Source: Gammaproteobacteria bacterium
GTDB lineage: Bacteria > Pseudomonadota > Gammaproteobacteria > Steroidobacterales > Steroidobacteraceae
Reading direction: 5' to 3'
NCBI GenBank assembly: GCA_027459765.1
Contig: DAIDHD010000051.1
Coordinates: 97,852-161,851, forward strand
Length of the DNA stretch: 64,000 bases
Numbering within the stretch: the first letter of the stretch is position 1; each line of letters starts with the position of its first letter. A program made the translations under genes and the position numbers. Below the pieces are notes generated by a model. It was not told the DNA's origin and did no database searches. It saw only the letters and a list, made by a program, of their open reading frames with translations. This document shows, one piece after another, positions 1-8,574 of this stretch.

Positions 1-1476
1 GAGCTTCTCCAGCAGCTGGCAGAACTTGCGCCACTCGGGCTGCGCCGGTGCGGGCGCCTGGAACTGCGCCAGGCTCGTCACCGAGTGCCCGGCACTCTCG
101 AGGTGTTCGAGCGCCTGCTTGGCGAGCGCCGGGCCGATGCCCGCGATCAGCTTGAGCACCCGGAAGCCCGCCACGGCGTTGCGCGGATTGTCGGCGAAGC
201 GCAGCACCGAGAGCAGATCCTTGACGTGCGCCGCCTCCAGGAACTTGAGCCCACCGTATTTGACGAAGGGCACGTTGCGCCGCGCGAGTTCGAGTTCCAG
301 CACGGCACTGTGGTGCGAGCTGCGGAACAGGATCGCGTGCCGGCGCAACGAGCCGCCGATTTCACGTGTCGCCAGGATCTTGCCGACGATGTACTCGGCC
401 TGCGCGGCCTCGTCCTCGACGGTGACGTACACGGGCTTCTGCGGCGACTGGCGCGAGCCGAGCAGCGTCTTGCGGTGCTGGCGCGAGCCCTCGGCCATCA
501 GCGCATTGGCGGCGTCCAGCACCTGCTGCGTGGAGCGGTAGTTCTGCGCGAGCACGACCATCTCGGCCCGCGGCCGATAGCGGTCCGCGAAGCCGAGGAT
601 GTTCTCCACCGCCGCCGCGCGGAAGGAGTAGATCGCCTGGGCATCGTCGCCCACCACCGTCACGCCGCGTCCGTCCGGCTTGAGAGCGTGCACGATCTCG
701 CCCTGCAGCGTGCTCGTGTCCTGGTACTCGTCGACCAGCACGTGATCGAAGTGCTTGGCCAGGCTCTGCGCCAGCGCGGCGTTCTGCATCATCGCGTGCC
801 AGTAGAGAAGCAGGTCGTCCAAATCCAGCACGTTGTTCTTCTGTTTGCGCGCGACGTACTCGCGATACAGCTTGGCGAGATCGGCCTCCCACTCCTTGAC
901 CCACGGGAATTGTTCCTCGAGGGTCTGCTTGAGCGACAGCCGCGTGTTGATGCGGTAGGAGTAGATCGCAAGGCAGAGGTCCTTGCGCGGGAAGCGCCGC
1001 TCCTTCGCGGACAGACCTTGTTCGTGACGGATGACGTCCATGAGATCGGCGGCGTCCGCCCTGTCCAGAACCGAAAAGCTCGGATCGATGCGCAGGTGCC
1101 TCGCATACAGGCGCAGGATCCGGTTGCCGACCGAGTGGAACGTGCCCGACCACAGGAGCCGGCTCTGCACGCTGCGATCGCCGGGCTTGCCGCGCTCGGT
1201 GAGTATCTCGGCCACCACGGTCTGCGCGCGCCGGATCATCTCCTGCGCCGCGCGCCGGGTGAAGGTGAGCATGAGAATCCGCCCGGGATCGACCCCGTTC
1301 AGCACCAGGTGGGCCGCGCGGTGCGCGAGCGTCGCGGTCTTGCCGGTGCCCGCACCGGCGAGGATCAGCAACGGGCCGCTCTCGACCCCCTTGCCCTCCA
1401 CCACCGTGCCGTGGGTCGCCGCGCGACGCTGCGCGGCGTTGAGCGAATCGAAGGGAGACACCTTGGCTTGCATCAT
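1..1476 (-). CDS. UvrD/Rep-family ATP-dependent DNA helicase (partial, C-terminus beyond window)
   Basis: Superfamily 1 helicase that would unwind DNA 3'-5' in repair or replication restart. The visible 492 codons start at one of two adjacent ATGs (1476 or 1473). In order they show Walker A AGAGTGKT, motif Ia LTFTRRAAQEM, Walker B DEYQDT, motif III VVGDDAQAIYSFRAA and motif IV LAQNYRST, all intact. The frame stays open to base 1, so the C-terminal part lies outside the window; UvrD/Rep/PcrA proteins are usually 640-730 residues. The kinase gene upstream is on the same strand, 65 bases away. UvrD, Rep and PcrA cannot be told apart from this part. Confidence 0.93.
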   Translation of the reverse strand, partial: MMQAKVSPFDSLNAAQRRAATHGTVVEGKGVESGPLLILAGAGTGKTATLAHRAAHLVLNGVDPGRILMLTFTRRAAQEMIRRAQTVVAEILTERGKPGDRSVQSRLLWSGTFHSVGNRILRLYARHLRIDPSFSVLDRADAADLMDVIRHEQGLSAKERRFPRKDLCLAIYSYRINTRLSLKQTLEEQFPWVKEWEADLAKLYREYVARKQKNNVLDLDDLLLYWHAMMQNAALAQSLAKHFDHVLVDEYQDTSTLQGEIVHALKPDGRGVTVVGDDAQAIYSFRAAAVENILGFADRYRPRAEMVVLAQNYRSTQQVLDAANALMAEGSRQHRKTLLGSRQSPQKPVYVTVEDEAAQAEYIVGKILATREIGGSLRRHAILFRSSHHSAVLELELARRNVPFVKYGGLKFLEAAHVKDLLSVLRFADNPRNAVAGFRVLKLIAGIGPALAKQALEHLESAGHSVTSLAQFQAPAPAQPEWRKFCQLLEKL

Positions 1477-1541
1477 GATCGCGGCACTTTACTGGATGGA
1501 TGTCCAGAGCGACAACCTCGTGGCGCGGGTGCGGCGGCGCA

Positions 1542-2078
1542 TCACGCCTCGGTGCGTCGGCCACATAGCCGCTCGAAGGCCAGTGGTTGGGCCGGATCGT
1601 AGATTGAAGTCTCGCCGTCCAAGTCGAGGAACGTCACGGGTTGCGCGGCGTGGGCCTCCACCTCGGCGCGCAACACCACGCCGTCCAGGTGTCCGGGGTG
1701 GCGACGACGGGCATCGAAGCGCGCCAGGATGGTGGCGGGCGGCGCGTGACACCATATCTGACGCGCCTTCACACCGTATCGCCGCGCGACCTCGCGCCAG
1801 GCGGCGCCGTGCTCCGGGCGGAAATTGCCCTCCACCACACAGCGACCGCCAACAGCGAGCTGGCGCTCGGCGAGGCGCAGCAGTGCGGTGAAACTCGCGT
1901 CGCTGAGGCGCCTCGACCACACGCGGTCGCCGATGCCGAGCACGTCGAACAACGCCTCCTTGACGTCGTCCTTCGACAGGCAGGTGCAGCCGAGCGCCTC
2001 CGCCAGTCTGCGTGCCAGGGTCGTCTTGCCGCTCGCCGGGCCGCCGAGGATGATCGTCAGTCTGGTGTCATCGCTCAT
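1542..2078 (-). CDS. AAA/zeta-toxin-like P-loop kinase
   Basis: Small P-loop nucleotide-binding protein of 178 residues. Its N-terminus carries Walker A GGPASGKTT. A later GNFRPEH segment and an Arg-rich lid (RFDARRRHPGH) resemble AAA_33 and zeta-toxin kinases, which phosphorylate small molecules or nucleotide sugars. The start MSDDTRLTII at 2078 places the P-loop near residue 12, as is usual. The gene is divergent from the NUDIX gene with only 12 bases between start codons, so both promoters must lie inside coding sequence or in that short gap. No antitoxin gene is visible, so a toxin role is not supported. The substrate is unknown. Confidence 0.8.
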   Translation of the reverse strand: MSDDTRLTIILGGPASGKTTLARRLAEALGCTCLSKDDVKEALFDVLGIGDRVWSRRLSDASFTALLRLAERQLAVGGRCVVEGNFRPEHGAAWREVARRYGVKARQIWCHAPPATILARFDARRRHPGHLDGVVLRAEVEAHAAQPVTFLDLDGETSIYDPAQPLAFERLCGRRTEA

Positions 2079-2090
2079 CACGGGAACCTC

Positions 2091-2621
2091 ATGCACAAAC
2101 CCACCGTCGTCGGCAGCGTGCCTGGTCATCGCGGCCGCGTCATCCAAGTGTCCACCGAACGGCTGCGCTACGCGAACGGCCGCGAATACGACATCGACTT
2201 CATCCACCACCCCGGCGCCGCCGCCGTGGTCGCGCTGGATAGCGAGCGGCGCGTCTGCGTCGTGCGTCAGTACCGGCACGCCGTGCGCGACTTCTGCTGG
2301 GAAATACCCGCCGGCAAGCTGGACCCGGGCGAGGCGCCGGAAACTTGCGCCGTGCGCGAACTCGCCGAGGAGACCGGGGTGCGGGCGCGGCGCTGGCAGT
2401 CGCTCGGTGTGTACGTTCCCGCGCCGTCGATCTTCGGCGAGATCATCCACCTGTATCTCGCGCGCGACTTGGAACTGGGTACGCCCGCCCCGGATGCGGA
2501 CGAGGAGCTGGAACTCGCGTGGCTGCCGCTCGCCGAGGCGCTGGACCGGGTCCGGGGCGGCGGCTGGAACGACGGCAAGACCGCCATGGCGCTGCTGCGC
2601 GCCGATGCCGTGCGCGATTGA
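2091..2621 (+). CDS. NUDIX hydrolase, ADP-ribose pyrophosphatase-like
   Basis: 176-residue NUDIX protein. The NUDIX box runs from GKLDPGEAPE through AVRELAEETG and matches the GX5EX7REUXEEXGU pattern. A preceding VVRQYRHAVRDFCWEIPAG and a following Pro-containing PAPSIFGE loop resemble ADP-sugar pyrophosphatases, which cleave ADP-ribose to AMP and ribose 5-phosphate. It starts at ATG 2091, immediately divergent from the kinase gene at 2078. The family call is firm; the exact substrate is inferred. Confidence 0.9.
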   Translation: MHKPTVVGSVPGHRGRVIQVSTERLRYANGREYDIDFIHHPGAAAVVALDSERRVCVVRQYRHAVRDFCWEIPAGKLDPGEAPETCAVRELAEETGVRARRWQSLGVYVPAPSIFGEIIHLYLARDLELGTPAPDADEELELAWLPLAEALDRVRGGGWNDGKTAMALLRADAVRD

Positions 2622-2711
2622 TGCATCGCGAAATCCATGTCCATGCTGTGATCCTTCCCCGCAATTCGCGCACTCAAGATTGACTTGCAAGCGCCGATGG
2701 GAGAGACACAC

Positions 2712-3149
2712 ATGATGAGTCGGCCGAAACAACCTCCGCACCCGCCACAGCCGTCCGACCGCAAGGCTGCGGACGCGGCCACGCCCGGCGGCACGAGCGA
2801 CGATGCACGCCGCCGTTCCGGCCGCGTGCGCTTCGACGATCGCGGCAATGCGATTTGGGAGTGGTCGGTCGCCACCGGCAAGTTCGGCCGCGACGTGTCC
2901 ACCGGTCGCCTCAAGTCGCTGGAGCACCCCGCCCTGTCCATCGTCGACGACGCTGCCGCACCCGCGCCGACGCAGCCGCCGGCCGTGCGCCCCAATCCGC
3001 TCGGCACCAAGAAGGGATACGACCCCTACGACAGCGGCAAGCTCGGCAAGCCGAAGGACGGGCCGCGCAAGCGCACCGACCTGCGCCGTCTGAGCGAGTG
3101 GATGAAGCTCAAGAAGCAGGCCAGCCAAAACGACCCTGACGAGGAGTGA
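2712..3149 (+). CDS. Conserved-looking hypothetical small basic protein
   Basis: Unrecognised protein of 145 residues. It is hydrophilic, with a Pro/Lys-rich N-terminus, a central segment (GRVRFDDRGNAIWEWSVATG) that could be a small beta fold, and a charged C-terminus ending KKQASQNDPDEE. It has no signal peptide or membrane segment. ATG 2712 is chosen because GGGAGA at 2699-2704 gives a suitable ribosome-binding site; ATG 2697 and TTG 2685 are alternatives. It follows the NUDIX gene by 90 bases on the same strand. The third-position GC bias supports coding. No function is proposed. Confidence 0.7.
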   Translation: MMSRPKQPPHPPQPSDRKAADAATPGGTSDDARRRSGRVRFDDRGNAIWEWSVATGKFGRDVSTGRLKSLEHPALSIVDDAAAPAPTQPPAVRPNPLGTKKGYDPYDSGKLGKPKDGPRKRTDLRRLSEWMKLKKQASQNDPDEE

Positions 3150-3164
3150 GACCCGCCGGGCGCG

Positions 3165-3818
3165 TCACGCGAACGCGTGCGCGAGCTTGGCCGCGCTACC
3201 CAGCCGATAGAAGGCGCGCAGTTCGCGCACCAGTTCCTCCATCCGCGCGCCGGCGCGCGACACGTAGCGCCGCTCGAGTCGGCGGCAGAAGCGGGCCGCG
3301 CCCCGGTGCGCAGTGACGTAACGCGCCCGCTGGTCCGGCGTGAGACGGTGGTCGAACCGCACCCGGTCGAACAGCCGCGGATGCACCTGCCAGGGGAAGC
3401 CACCGCCCAGCTGGCGCGCGATCAGCAACACCGTGACGGCGTACTTGTCCACCTCGGCCTGGGTCTCCAGTTCGAGCAGCGACACCGGAGCGTCGCGCTC
3501 CAGACGCCAGGTGCAGTAGAGAAAGTGGCTCAGTCCCTCGAGCGCCGTGCAGTAGTCGGCAAGGTTGCGTTCGTCGAGCCGGCCCAGCGGATCGGCCTCC
3601 TCCAGCCGTTCGAGCAGCGCAGGCTCGAGGTACAGCGTGACGCCGGCGCCGTCGGCGCTCTCCGCGACGAGCAGCGCCTCCTCGAGCGGACGCGCATCGT
3701 TGGCCGGCGCGACGTGCGCCACCCGGCGCCGATCGGTGACCAGGAAATCGTAGACGTCGTAGCTGAAGCTCACGTCGTAGAGCCGGCCTAGCAGTTCCGT
3801 GAGCCCGCGCAGCACCAT
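3165..3818 (-). CDS. Hypothetical protein
   Basis: 217-residue soluble protein not recognised as a named family. It is rich in Arg, Leu and aromatic residues, with a mixed alpha/beta N-terminus (RVAHVAPANDARPLEEALLV) and a helical second half holding HRGAARFCRRLERRYVSRAG. It has no signal peptide or transmembrane segment. Starting at ATG 3818, it is convergent with the preceding plus-strand gene and follows the next minus-strand gene by 53 bases, so the two may be co-transcribed. Confidence 0.7.
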   Translation of the reverse strand: MVLRGLTELLGRLYDVSFSYDVYDFLVTDRRRVAHVAPANDARPLEEALLVAESADGAGVTLYLEPALLERLEEADPLGRLDERNLADYCTALEGLSHFLYCTWRLERDAPVSLLELETQAEVDKYAVTVLLIARQLGGGFPWQVHPRLFDRVRFDHRLTPDQRARYVTAHRGAARFCRRLERRYVSRAGARMEELVRELRAFYRLGSAAKLAHAFA

Positions 3819-3871
3819 GGTGGGTTCCGTGCGCCTCGAGCGCCGTGTCGGTCCGGGTCCGCCGACCGGCC

Positions 3872-4501
3872 CTAGTGTTGCCGTCCGCGGCCGCCGGCCG
3901 CCACCGGATGCACGCCGAGCTTCTCGAGCAGGCCGTGCGCGCGCCGGCTGCCGGTCTTCATCCAGATCTCGTAGAGCCGCAGGATGTCGGCGTCGGTGTG
4001 CCGATAGGACATCTCACTGACCTCGTTGAGCGCGTCGACCAGATTCTGGAACTTGTCCGCGAGCTGCGCGTACAGCGACGCGACGGCGCGGCTGGAAGCG
4101 GAACGCTGCATGGTGGCCGCCAGCGAGCCGTAGGCCGTGCCGCCCATGGCGATGTGGTAGTCGATGTCGACGAGCTTGCGCGCGAAGCTCCTCGCGAAGA
4201 ACCCGGCGATGAACAACGACACGTCGCCGAGCCGCTGCAGCGCCCGCTGGCGCGCCTGCGACGTGGGCGCATCGACCGCGTCGGCGAGCATCTGCGCGAG
4301 CGGCCGCAATCGCAGCCCCTCCGGGGTGCGCTCGTAGAGGGCGTCCGCGCGCGAGAACACGGTGAGCACGTTGACCACGTAGGCCTCGGCCTGCTCGTCG
4401 ATCGCGAGGTGCTGGTGCTCGCTCGCCGCGTGGAACGCGTCGCGGAAGAATTCCCGCAGCGAACTCACGGCGAGCACGGAACCATCGGCGGCGTTCGGCA
4501 T
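3872..4501 (-). CDS. Hypothetical helical protein
   Basis: Unrecognised soluble protein of 209 residues, predicted mostly alpha-helical, with repeated Ala/Leu-rich amphipathic stretches and a conserved-looking segment LVDIDYHIAMGGTAYGSLA. The start at ATG 4501 is fixed by a strong AGGAGG nine bases upstream; ATG 4510 would overlap that site. The longer open frame to 4618 lacks support. It lies upstream of and co-directional with the hypothetical gene at 3165-3818. No membrane segments and no catalytic motif are visible. Confidence 0.72.
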   Translation of the reverse strand: MPNAADGSVLAVSSLREFFRDAFHAASEHQHLAIDEQAEAYVVNVLTVFSRADALYERTPEGLRLRPLAQMLADAVDAPTSQARQRALQRLGDVSLFIAGFFARSFARKLVDIDYHIAMGGTAYGSLAATMQRSASSRAVASLYAQLADKFQNLVDALNEVSEMSYRHTDADILRLYEIWMKTGSRRAHGLLEKLGVHPVAAGGRGRQH

Positions 4502-4669
4502 GACCGGCATCCTCCTGCGAGCCCTCGTCTCGAATCCTATCGACAACGAGGCGCGCAAGTGAAGCGGCCGGCGGCGCAAAAAACGCGAAAAATCCGCCGT
4601 ATTTCTCGCTTTCGTCAATCAGCAATCGAGCCCGGAGGCTGCCAGCCGGTCACTCCCCGGGCAGGTGCG

Positions 4670-5374
4670 TCACTCTTCGGGCAGGTGCGCGACCAGTTGC
4701 GCGAGCGTGGTCACGGTGCGCGGCGGTGGCGCGAGTTCGGCAGGCCACGGCCGCTGCTCGCGATTGATCCAGACCGCCGCGATGCCGGCGCCGACCGCGC
4801 CCGCGACGTCCGCATGCGGATCGTCGCCCACGTGCAGCACCTCGCCGGCGGCGACCCCGGCGACGCGCAGGAGTTCACGAAAGATGCGCTCGTCCGGCTT
4901 GGCCGCGCCGGCACGGCGCGCGCACACGTGTCCATCGAACAGATCCGAAAGCCCGCAGCGCGCGAGGTCGGCGTTGCCGTTGCTCAGGGCGAAGATGCGA
5001 TAGCGCGCGCGCAGCCGCTCGAGCGTGGGACGCACGTCCGGGAAGAGCGTGACGCGGTTGCGCGCCGCGAAGAAGACTTCGAACGCCGCGTCGACGGCGG
5101 CGTCGCGCTCGTCGCGGGCAGCGTAGCCGGCGGCCTCGAATTGGCGCGCGAGCGCGTGGCGGCGCAGGAAGGTGAAGTCGTGCGCGAGCTGGGGGTGGTC
5201 GCTCGCGGCCTGCGCGCGCAGCGCGCGCATCGACTCGACATCCTGGCCGGCGGCGGCGCGGGGGTGTTGCTCCCGCAGCCAGGCGATCAAGGCACGCTCG
5301 GCCGCCTCGATGGTCGGCGCCACCGGCCAGAGCGTGTCGTCCAGGTCGAGGCTGATCACCCGCGTCCGCGTCAT
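4670..5374 (-). CDS. HAD-superfamily hydrolase, subfamily IA (YigB-like)
   Basis: 234-residue HAD phosphatase. Motif I is DLDDTLW near residue 10 (nucleophile and general acid Asp), motif II SNGN, motif III Lys in AAKPDERIF, and motif IV GDDPHADVAGA. A helical cap lies between motifs I and II, as in subfamily IA. Order and length match YigB-type phosphatases, some of which dephosphorylate the riboflavin precursor 5-amino-6-(5-phosphoribitylamino)uracil. That substrate is only a possibility here. It is divergent from the S9 peptidase gene. Confidence 0.88.
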   Translation of the reverse strand: MTRTRVISLDLDDTLWPVAPTIEAAERALIAWLREQHPRAAAGQDVESMRALRAQAASDHPQLAHDFTFLRRHALARQFEAAGYAARDERDAAVDAAFEVFFAARNRVTLFPDVRPTLERLRARYRIFALSNGNADLARCGLSDLFDGHVCARRAGAAKPDERIFRELLRVAGVAAGEVLHVGDDPHADVAGAVGAGIAAVWINREQRPWPAELAPPPRTVTTLAQLVAHLPEE

Positions 5375-5429
5375 GCGCCAATGTTAGCCTGCCAGCGGCT
5401 ACAATCGCGCACTCACGAGGGGGATGACC

Positions 5430-7517
5430 ATGAACACGACGCGCCGTGTGCTCGCCGCCGCCTGCTCCGCCATGTGTGCTCTGAGCGCCGCTGCCGCCGC
5501 GGCCGCCACCGGCGCCGCGGCGCCGGCGCAGCGTTTCGGGGTTCGCGACCTGGTCGAGCTCGAGCGCCTCGCCGACGTGACGGTCGCGCCCGACGGCGAG
5601 CGCGTCGCCTACACGGTGCGCAGCACCGATCTCGCCGCCGACAAGGGCCGCACCGCGCTGTGGATGATCGACACCGCGCGACGCCGCGCGGAGCCCACGC
5701 GGCTCACCGACCCGGAGCTCGGCGCGAATTCACCGGCCTGGAGCGCCGACGGCCGCTTCCTCTACTTCCTTGCGCGCAGCGGCGGTTCGAGCCAGGTTTG
5801 GCGGGTGCAGCCGGGCGCTGCGCCGACGGCGGTGACGCACCTGCCGCTCGACGTCGGCAGCTTTCGCCTGAGCCCGGACGGCGATCGGCTCGTCGTCAGC
5901 GTCGAGGTGTTCGTCGACTGCCCGACCCTCGAGTGCACGCTCTCGCGGCTGGCGGCGGCCAAGGCCGCAACCGGACACGGCGTCAAGTACGACACGCTGT
6001 TCGTGCGCCACTGGGACACCTGGAGCGACGGCCGGCGCTCGCAACTGTACGCGCTGACGCTCGGCGCGGACGGCACCGCGGGCGGCGAGCCGGTACGGCT
6101 CACCGCGGGTATCGACGGCGACGTGCCGGGCAAGCCCTTCGGCGGCCGCGACGACTACGCGATCAGCCCAGACGGACGCGAAGTGGCCTTCTCGGTGCGG
6201 GCGCTGCGTACCGGAGAACCCTGGTCCACCAACTTCGACGTCTACACCGTGCCCATCGGCGGCGGCCAGCCGCGCAATCTCACGGCGGACAACCCGGCGG
6301 CCGACCTCGCCCCGGCCTATTCACCCGACGGGCGCTCGCTCGCCTATCTCGCCGCCGACCGGCCCGGCTTCGAGTCGGACCGGCAGCACCTGGTGCTGCT
6401 CGACAGAGCCACCGGCGGCAAGCGCGCGTTGACCGCGCGCTGGGACCGGTCCGTCGACGCTTTCGCCTGGTCGCGGGACGGCCGCACGATCTACGCCACC
6501 GCCGACCACCTCGGGCAAAAGCCGCTGTGGGCGATCGATGCCGGCAGCGGGCACGTCACGGCGCTCACCGGCGCGGGTCACGTCGAGAGTTTCGCGCCCG
6601 GCAAGAACCGGCTGTTCTTCACCGTGGCGAATCTGGGTGCGCCCGCCGACCTGTATGCGGTCGGCTTCGCGGGAGGCCGTGCACAGCGCCTCACCCGGCT
6701 CAACGAGGCGCTGTTGTCGACGCGTACGCTCGGCTCCTACGAACAGTTCGACTTCGCGGGCTGGCACGGCGAGACGGTGTACGGCTACGTGGTCAAGCCC
6801 GCGGATTTCGCCGCCGGACGGCGCTACCCGGTGGCGCTGATGATCCACGGCGGACCCCAGGGCAGCATGGCCAACGAATGGCACTATCGCTGGAACGCGC
6901 AGGTCCTCGCCGGTGCCGGCTACGGCGTGGTGATGATCGACTTTCACGGTTCCACCGGCTACGGGCAGGCGTTCACGGACTCGATCAGCGGCGATTGGGG
7001 CGGCAAGCCGCTTGCGGACCTGAAGGCCGGACTCGCGGCCGCCCTCGCACGCAACCCCTGGCTCGACGGGGGCCGCGCCTGCGCGCTCGGCGGCTCGTAC
7101 GGCGGGTTCATGGTCAACTGGATCGCAGGTGTATGGCCGGAACCGTTCCGCTGCCTGGTGAGCCACGACGGCATCTTCGACCAGCGCAGCATGTACTACT
7201 CGACCGAGGAGCTGTGGTTCCCCGAATGGGAGAACGGCGGCCCGGAATACGCCAATCCGGCCGGCTATGCGCGCTTCAACCCGATCGATCACGTCGCCGA
7301 GTGGCGCACGCCGATGCTCGTGATCCACGGCCAACTCGACTTTCGCGTGCCCTACGAACAGGGTCTGGCGGTGTTCACGGCGCTGCAACGCCGCGGCGTG
7401 CCGAGCGAGTTGCTGTACTTCCCGCAGGAGAATCACTGGGTGCTGAAGCCGTCGGACAGCATCCAGTGGTACGACACCGCGATCGCCTGGCTCGACCGCT
7501 GGACCCGGACGAACTGA
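5430..7517 (+). CDS. Exported S9-family (prolyl oligopeptidase-like) peptidase
   Basis: 695-residue serine peptidase with an N-terminal Ala-rich signal peptide, likely periplasmic. The N-terminal two thirds form WD40/PD40-like propeller repeats (for example LSPDGDRLVV, YSPDGRSLAYLA). The C-terminal alpha/beta-hydrolase domain carries Ser556 in GGSYGGFM, Asp637 in HGQLDFRVP and His669 in ENHWVLKP. This matches acylaminoacyl/dipeptidyl peptidases that cut short peptides. ATG 5430 is preferred over 5424 because AGGGGG (5418-5423) is then correctly spaced. It ends convergently 22 bases from the ATP-grasp gene. Confidence 0.93.
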   Translation: MNTTRRVLAAACSAMCALSAAAAAAATGAAAPAQRFGVRDLVELERLADVTVAPDGERVAYTVRSTDLAADKGRTALWMIDTARRRAEPTRLTDPELGANSPAWSADGRFLYFLARSGGSSQVWRVQPGAAPTAVTHLPLDVGSFRLSPDGDRLVVSVEVFVDCPTLECTLSRLAAAKAATGHGVKYDTLFVRHWDTWSDGRRSQLYALTLGADGTAGGEPVRLTAGIDGDVPGKPFGGRDDYAISPDGREVAFSVRALRTGEPWSTNFDVYTVPIGGGQPRNLTADNPAADLAPAYSPDGRSLAYLAADRPGFESDRQHLVLLDRATGGKRALTARWDRSVDAFAWSRDGRTIYATADHLGQKPLWAIDAGSGHVTALTGAGHVESFAPGKNRLFFTVANLGAPADLYAVGFAGGRAQRLTRLNEALLSTRTLGSYEQFDFAGWHGETVYGYVVKPADFAAGRRYPVALMIHGGPQGSMANEWHYRWNAQVLAGAGYGVVMIDFHGSTGYGQAFTDSISGDWGGKPLADLKAGLAAALARNPWLDGGRACALGGSYGGFMVNWIAGVWPEPFRCLVSHDGIFDQRSMYYSTEELWFPEWENGGPEYANPAGYARFNPIDHVAEWRTPMLVIHGQLDFRVPYEQGLAVFTALQRRGVPSELLYFPQENHWVLKPSDSIQWYDTAIAWLDRWTRTN

Positions 7518-7539
7518 CCCCGGAGGCAGGCCGCGGCGT

Positions 7540-8574
7540 TCAGGCGTACAGCGCGCGCCACGCCGCCGGGTAGGCGGTGCCGAGGGCGATGATCCGCCGC
7601 AGCAGCTCGTCGTAGGAGAGCCCCGCGGTGCGCGCCGCTTGCGCGAAATCCTCGGTCTCGGAGAGGTTCGGATTGGCGTTCGCCTCGAGCACGTAGAGCG
7701 TGCCGTCGGCGCGCAGGCGAAAATCCATGCGCGCATAGCCGGACAGGTGCAGCGCCCGATAGATCCGCTTCGACAGCCGCTCCAGGCGCGCCTGGGTCCC
7801 CTCGGGCAGATCGTGGGCCGCCGCCGTGCTGATGCCGTACTTGCGCTGGTAGGCCCGGTCCCACTTCACCTTGCGGGTGGCGATCGCCGGCAGCTTCTCC
7901 GGCAGCGATCCGAAGCTCATCTCCCACACCGGCAGCACCGTGAGCCGCTCGTTGCCCATCACGCCGACGTACAGCTCGCGGCCCTCGATGTACTCCTCCA
8001 CCAGCGCGTCGGACTTCGTCTGGTCGTGCACGAACTCGATGCGCTCGCGCAGCTGGCGCGCGTCCTCGACCACCGAGGCGTGCGCGATGCCGAGCGACGC
8101 GTCTTCGGTCGAGGACTTCACGAACATGGGGTAGCGCAGCTTGCCGGGCAGCCGCGGCTTCTTGCCGCGCGGAAACACCGCGAACTGCGGCGTCGGAATG
8201 CGGTGATAGGACAATAGCTGCTTGCAGAGCACCTTGTCCCGCGACAGCATCAGTCCGCGCGGATTGCAGCCCGTGTAGGGCTGATGGAGGAGCTCGAGGA
8301 ACGCGACGACGTGCTGGTCGTAGGTGACGATCCCGTCGAACTCCTCCAGCAGGTTGAAGACGATGTCGGGCTGCCAGTCGCGCAGGCTTCGCCGCAGCTC
8401 CTGCAGGCTGTCGCTCAAGCCCAGGGGCATCACCTCGTGGCCGGCCGCCTTCAGGTGCGAGACCACGTCGTACTCGGTGCGCCACTCGTCGATCTCGCGC
8501 TCGGAGACTCCTTCGAGCGTCTCCGGAGGCACCAGCGTCGAGTGCACGGGGACCAGCACGCGCAGCTTCTTCAC
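7540..8574 (-). CDS. ATP-grasp ligase related to D-alanine--D-alanine ligase
   Basis: 344-residue ATP-grasp protein. The N-terminal domain (LRVLVPVHSTLVPP) is followed by an ATP-grasp core with SRDKVLCKQLL, PMFVKSSTEDASLGIA, ALVEEYIEGRELYVGVMG and the metal-binding VLEANANPNLSE near the C-terminus. These ligases join a carboxylate to an amine using ATP. The D-Ala-D-Ala ligase resemblance is clear, but the sequence is divergent and far from cell-wall genes, so another peptide-like ligation is more likely. The GTG start at 8574 overlaps the stop of the metallopeptidase gene as GTGA, indicating translational coupling. Confidence 0.88.
   Translation of the reverse strand: MKKLRVLVPVHSTLVPPETLEGVSEREIDEWRTEYDVVSHLKAAGHEVMPLGLSDSLQELRRSLRDWQPDIVFNLLEEFDGIVTYDQHVVAFLELLHQPYTGCNPRGLMLSRDKVLCKQLLSYHRIPTPQFAVFPRGKKPRLPGKLRYPMFVKSSTEDASLGIAHASVVEDARQLRERIEFVHDQTKSDALVEEYIEGRELYVGVMGNERLTVLPVWEMSFGSLPEKLPAIATRKVKWDRAYQRKYGISTAAAHDLPEGTQARLERLSKRIYRALHLSGYARMDFRLRADGTLYVLEANANPNLSETEDFAQAARTAGLSYDELLRRIIALGTAYPAAWRALYA

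Noticed and set aside
1542..2078. Zeta-toxin-like kinase as part of a toxin-antitoxin pair
   Set aside because: There is no small antitoxin gene next to it; its neighbours are a helicase and a NUDIX hydrolase.
3845..7573. Very long open frame on the plus strand (over 1,200 codons)
   Set aside because: It runs antisense to three well-supported genes and out of frame with the S9 peptidase; its composition is Arg/Ala/Gly-rich, typical of a shadow frame in high-GC DNA.
7540..8574. Classical cell-wall Ddl
   Set aside because: The protein is divergent, is not near mur or fts genes, and is coupled to a peptidase; a different ligation is more plausible.
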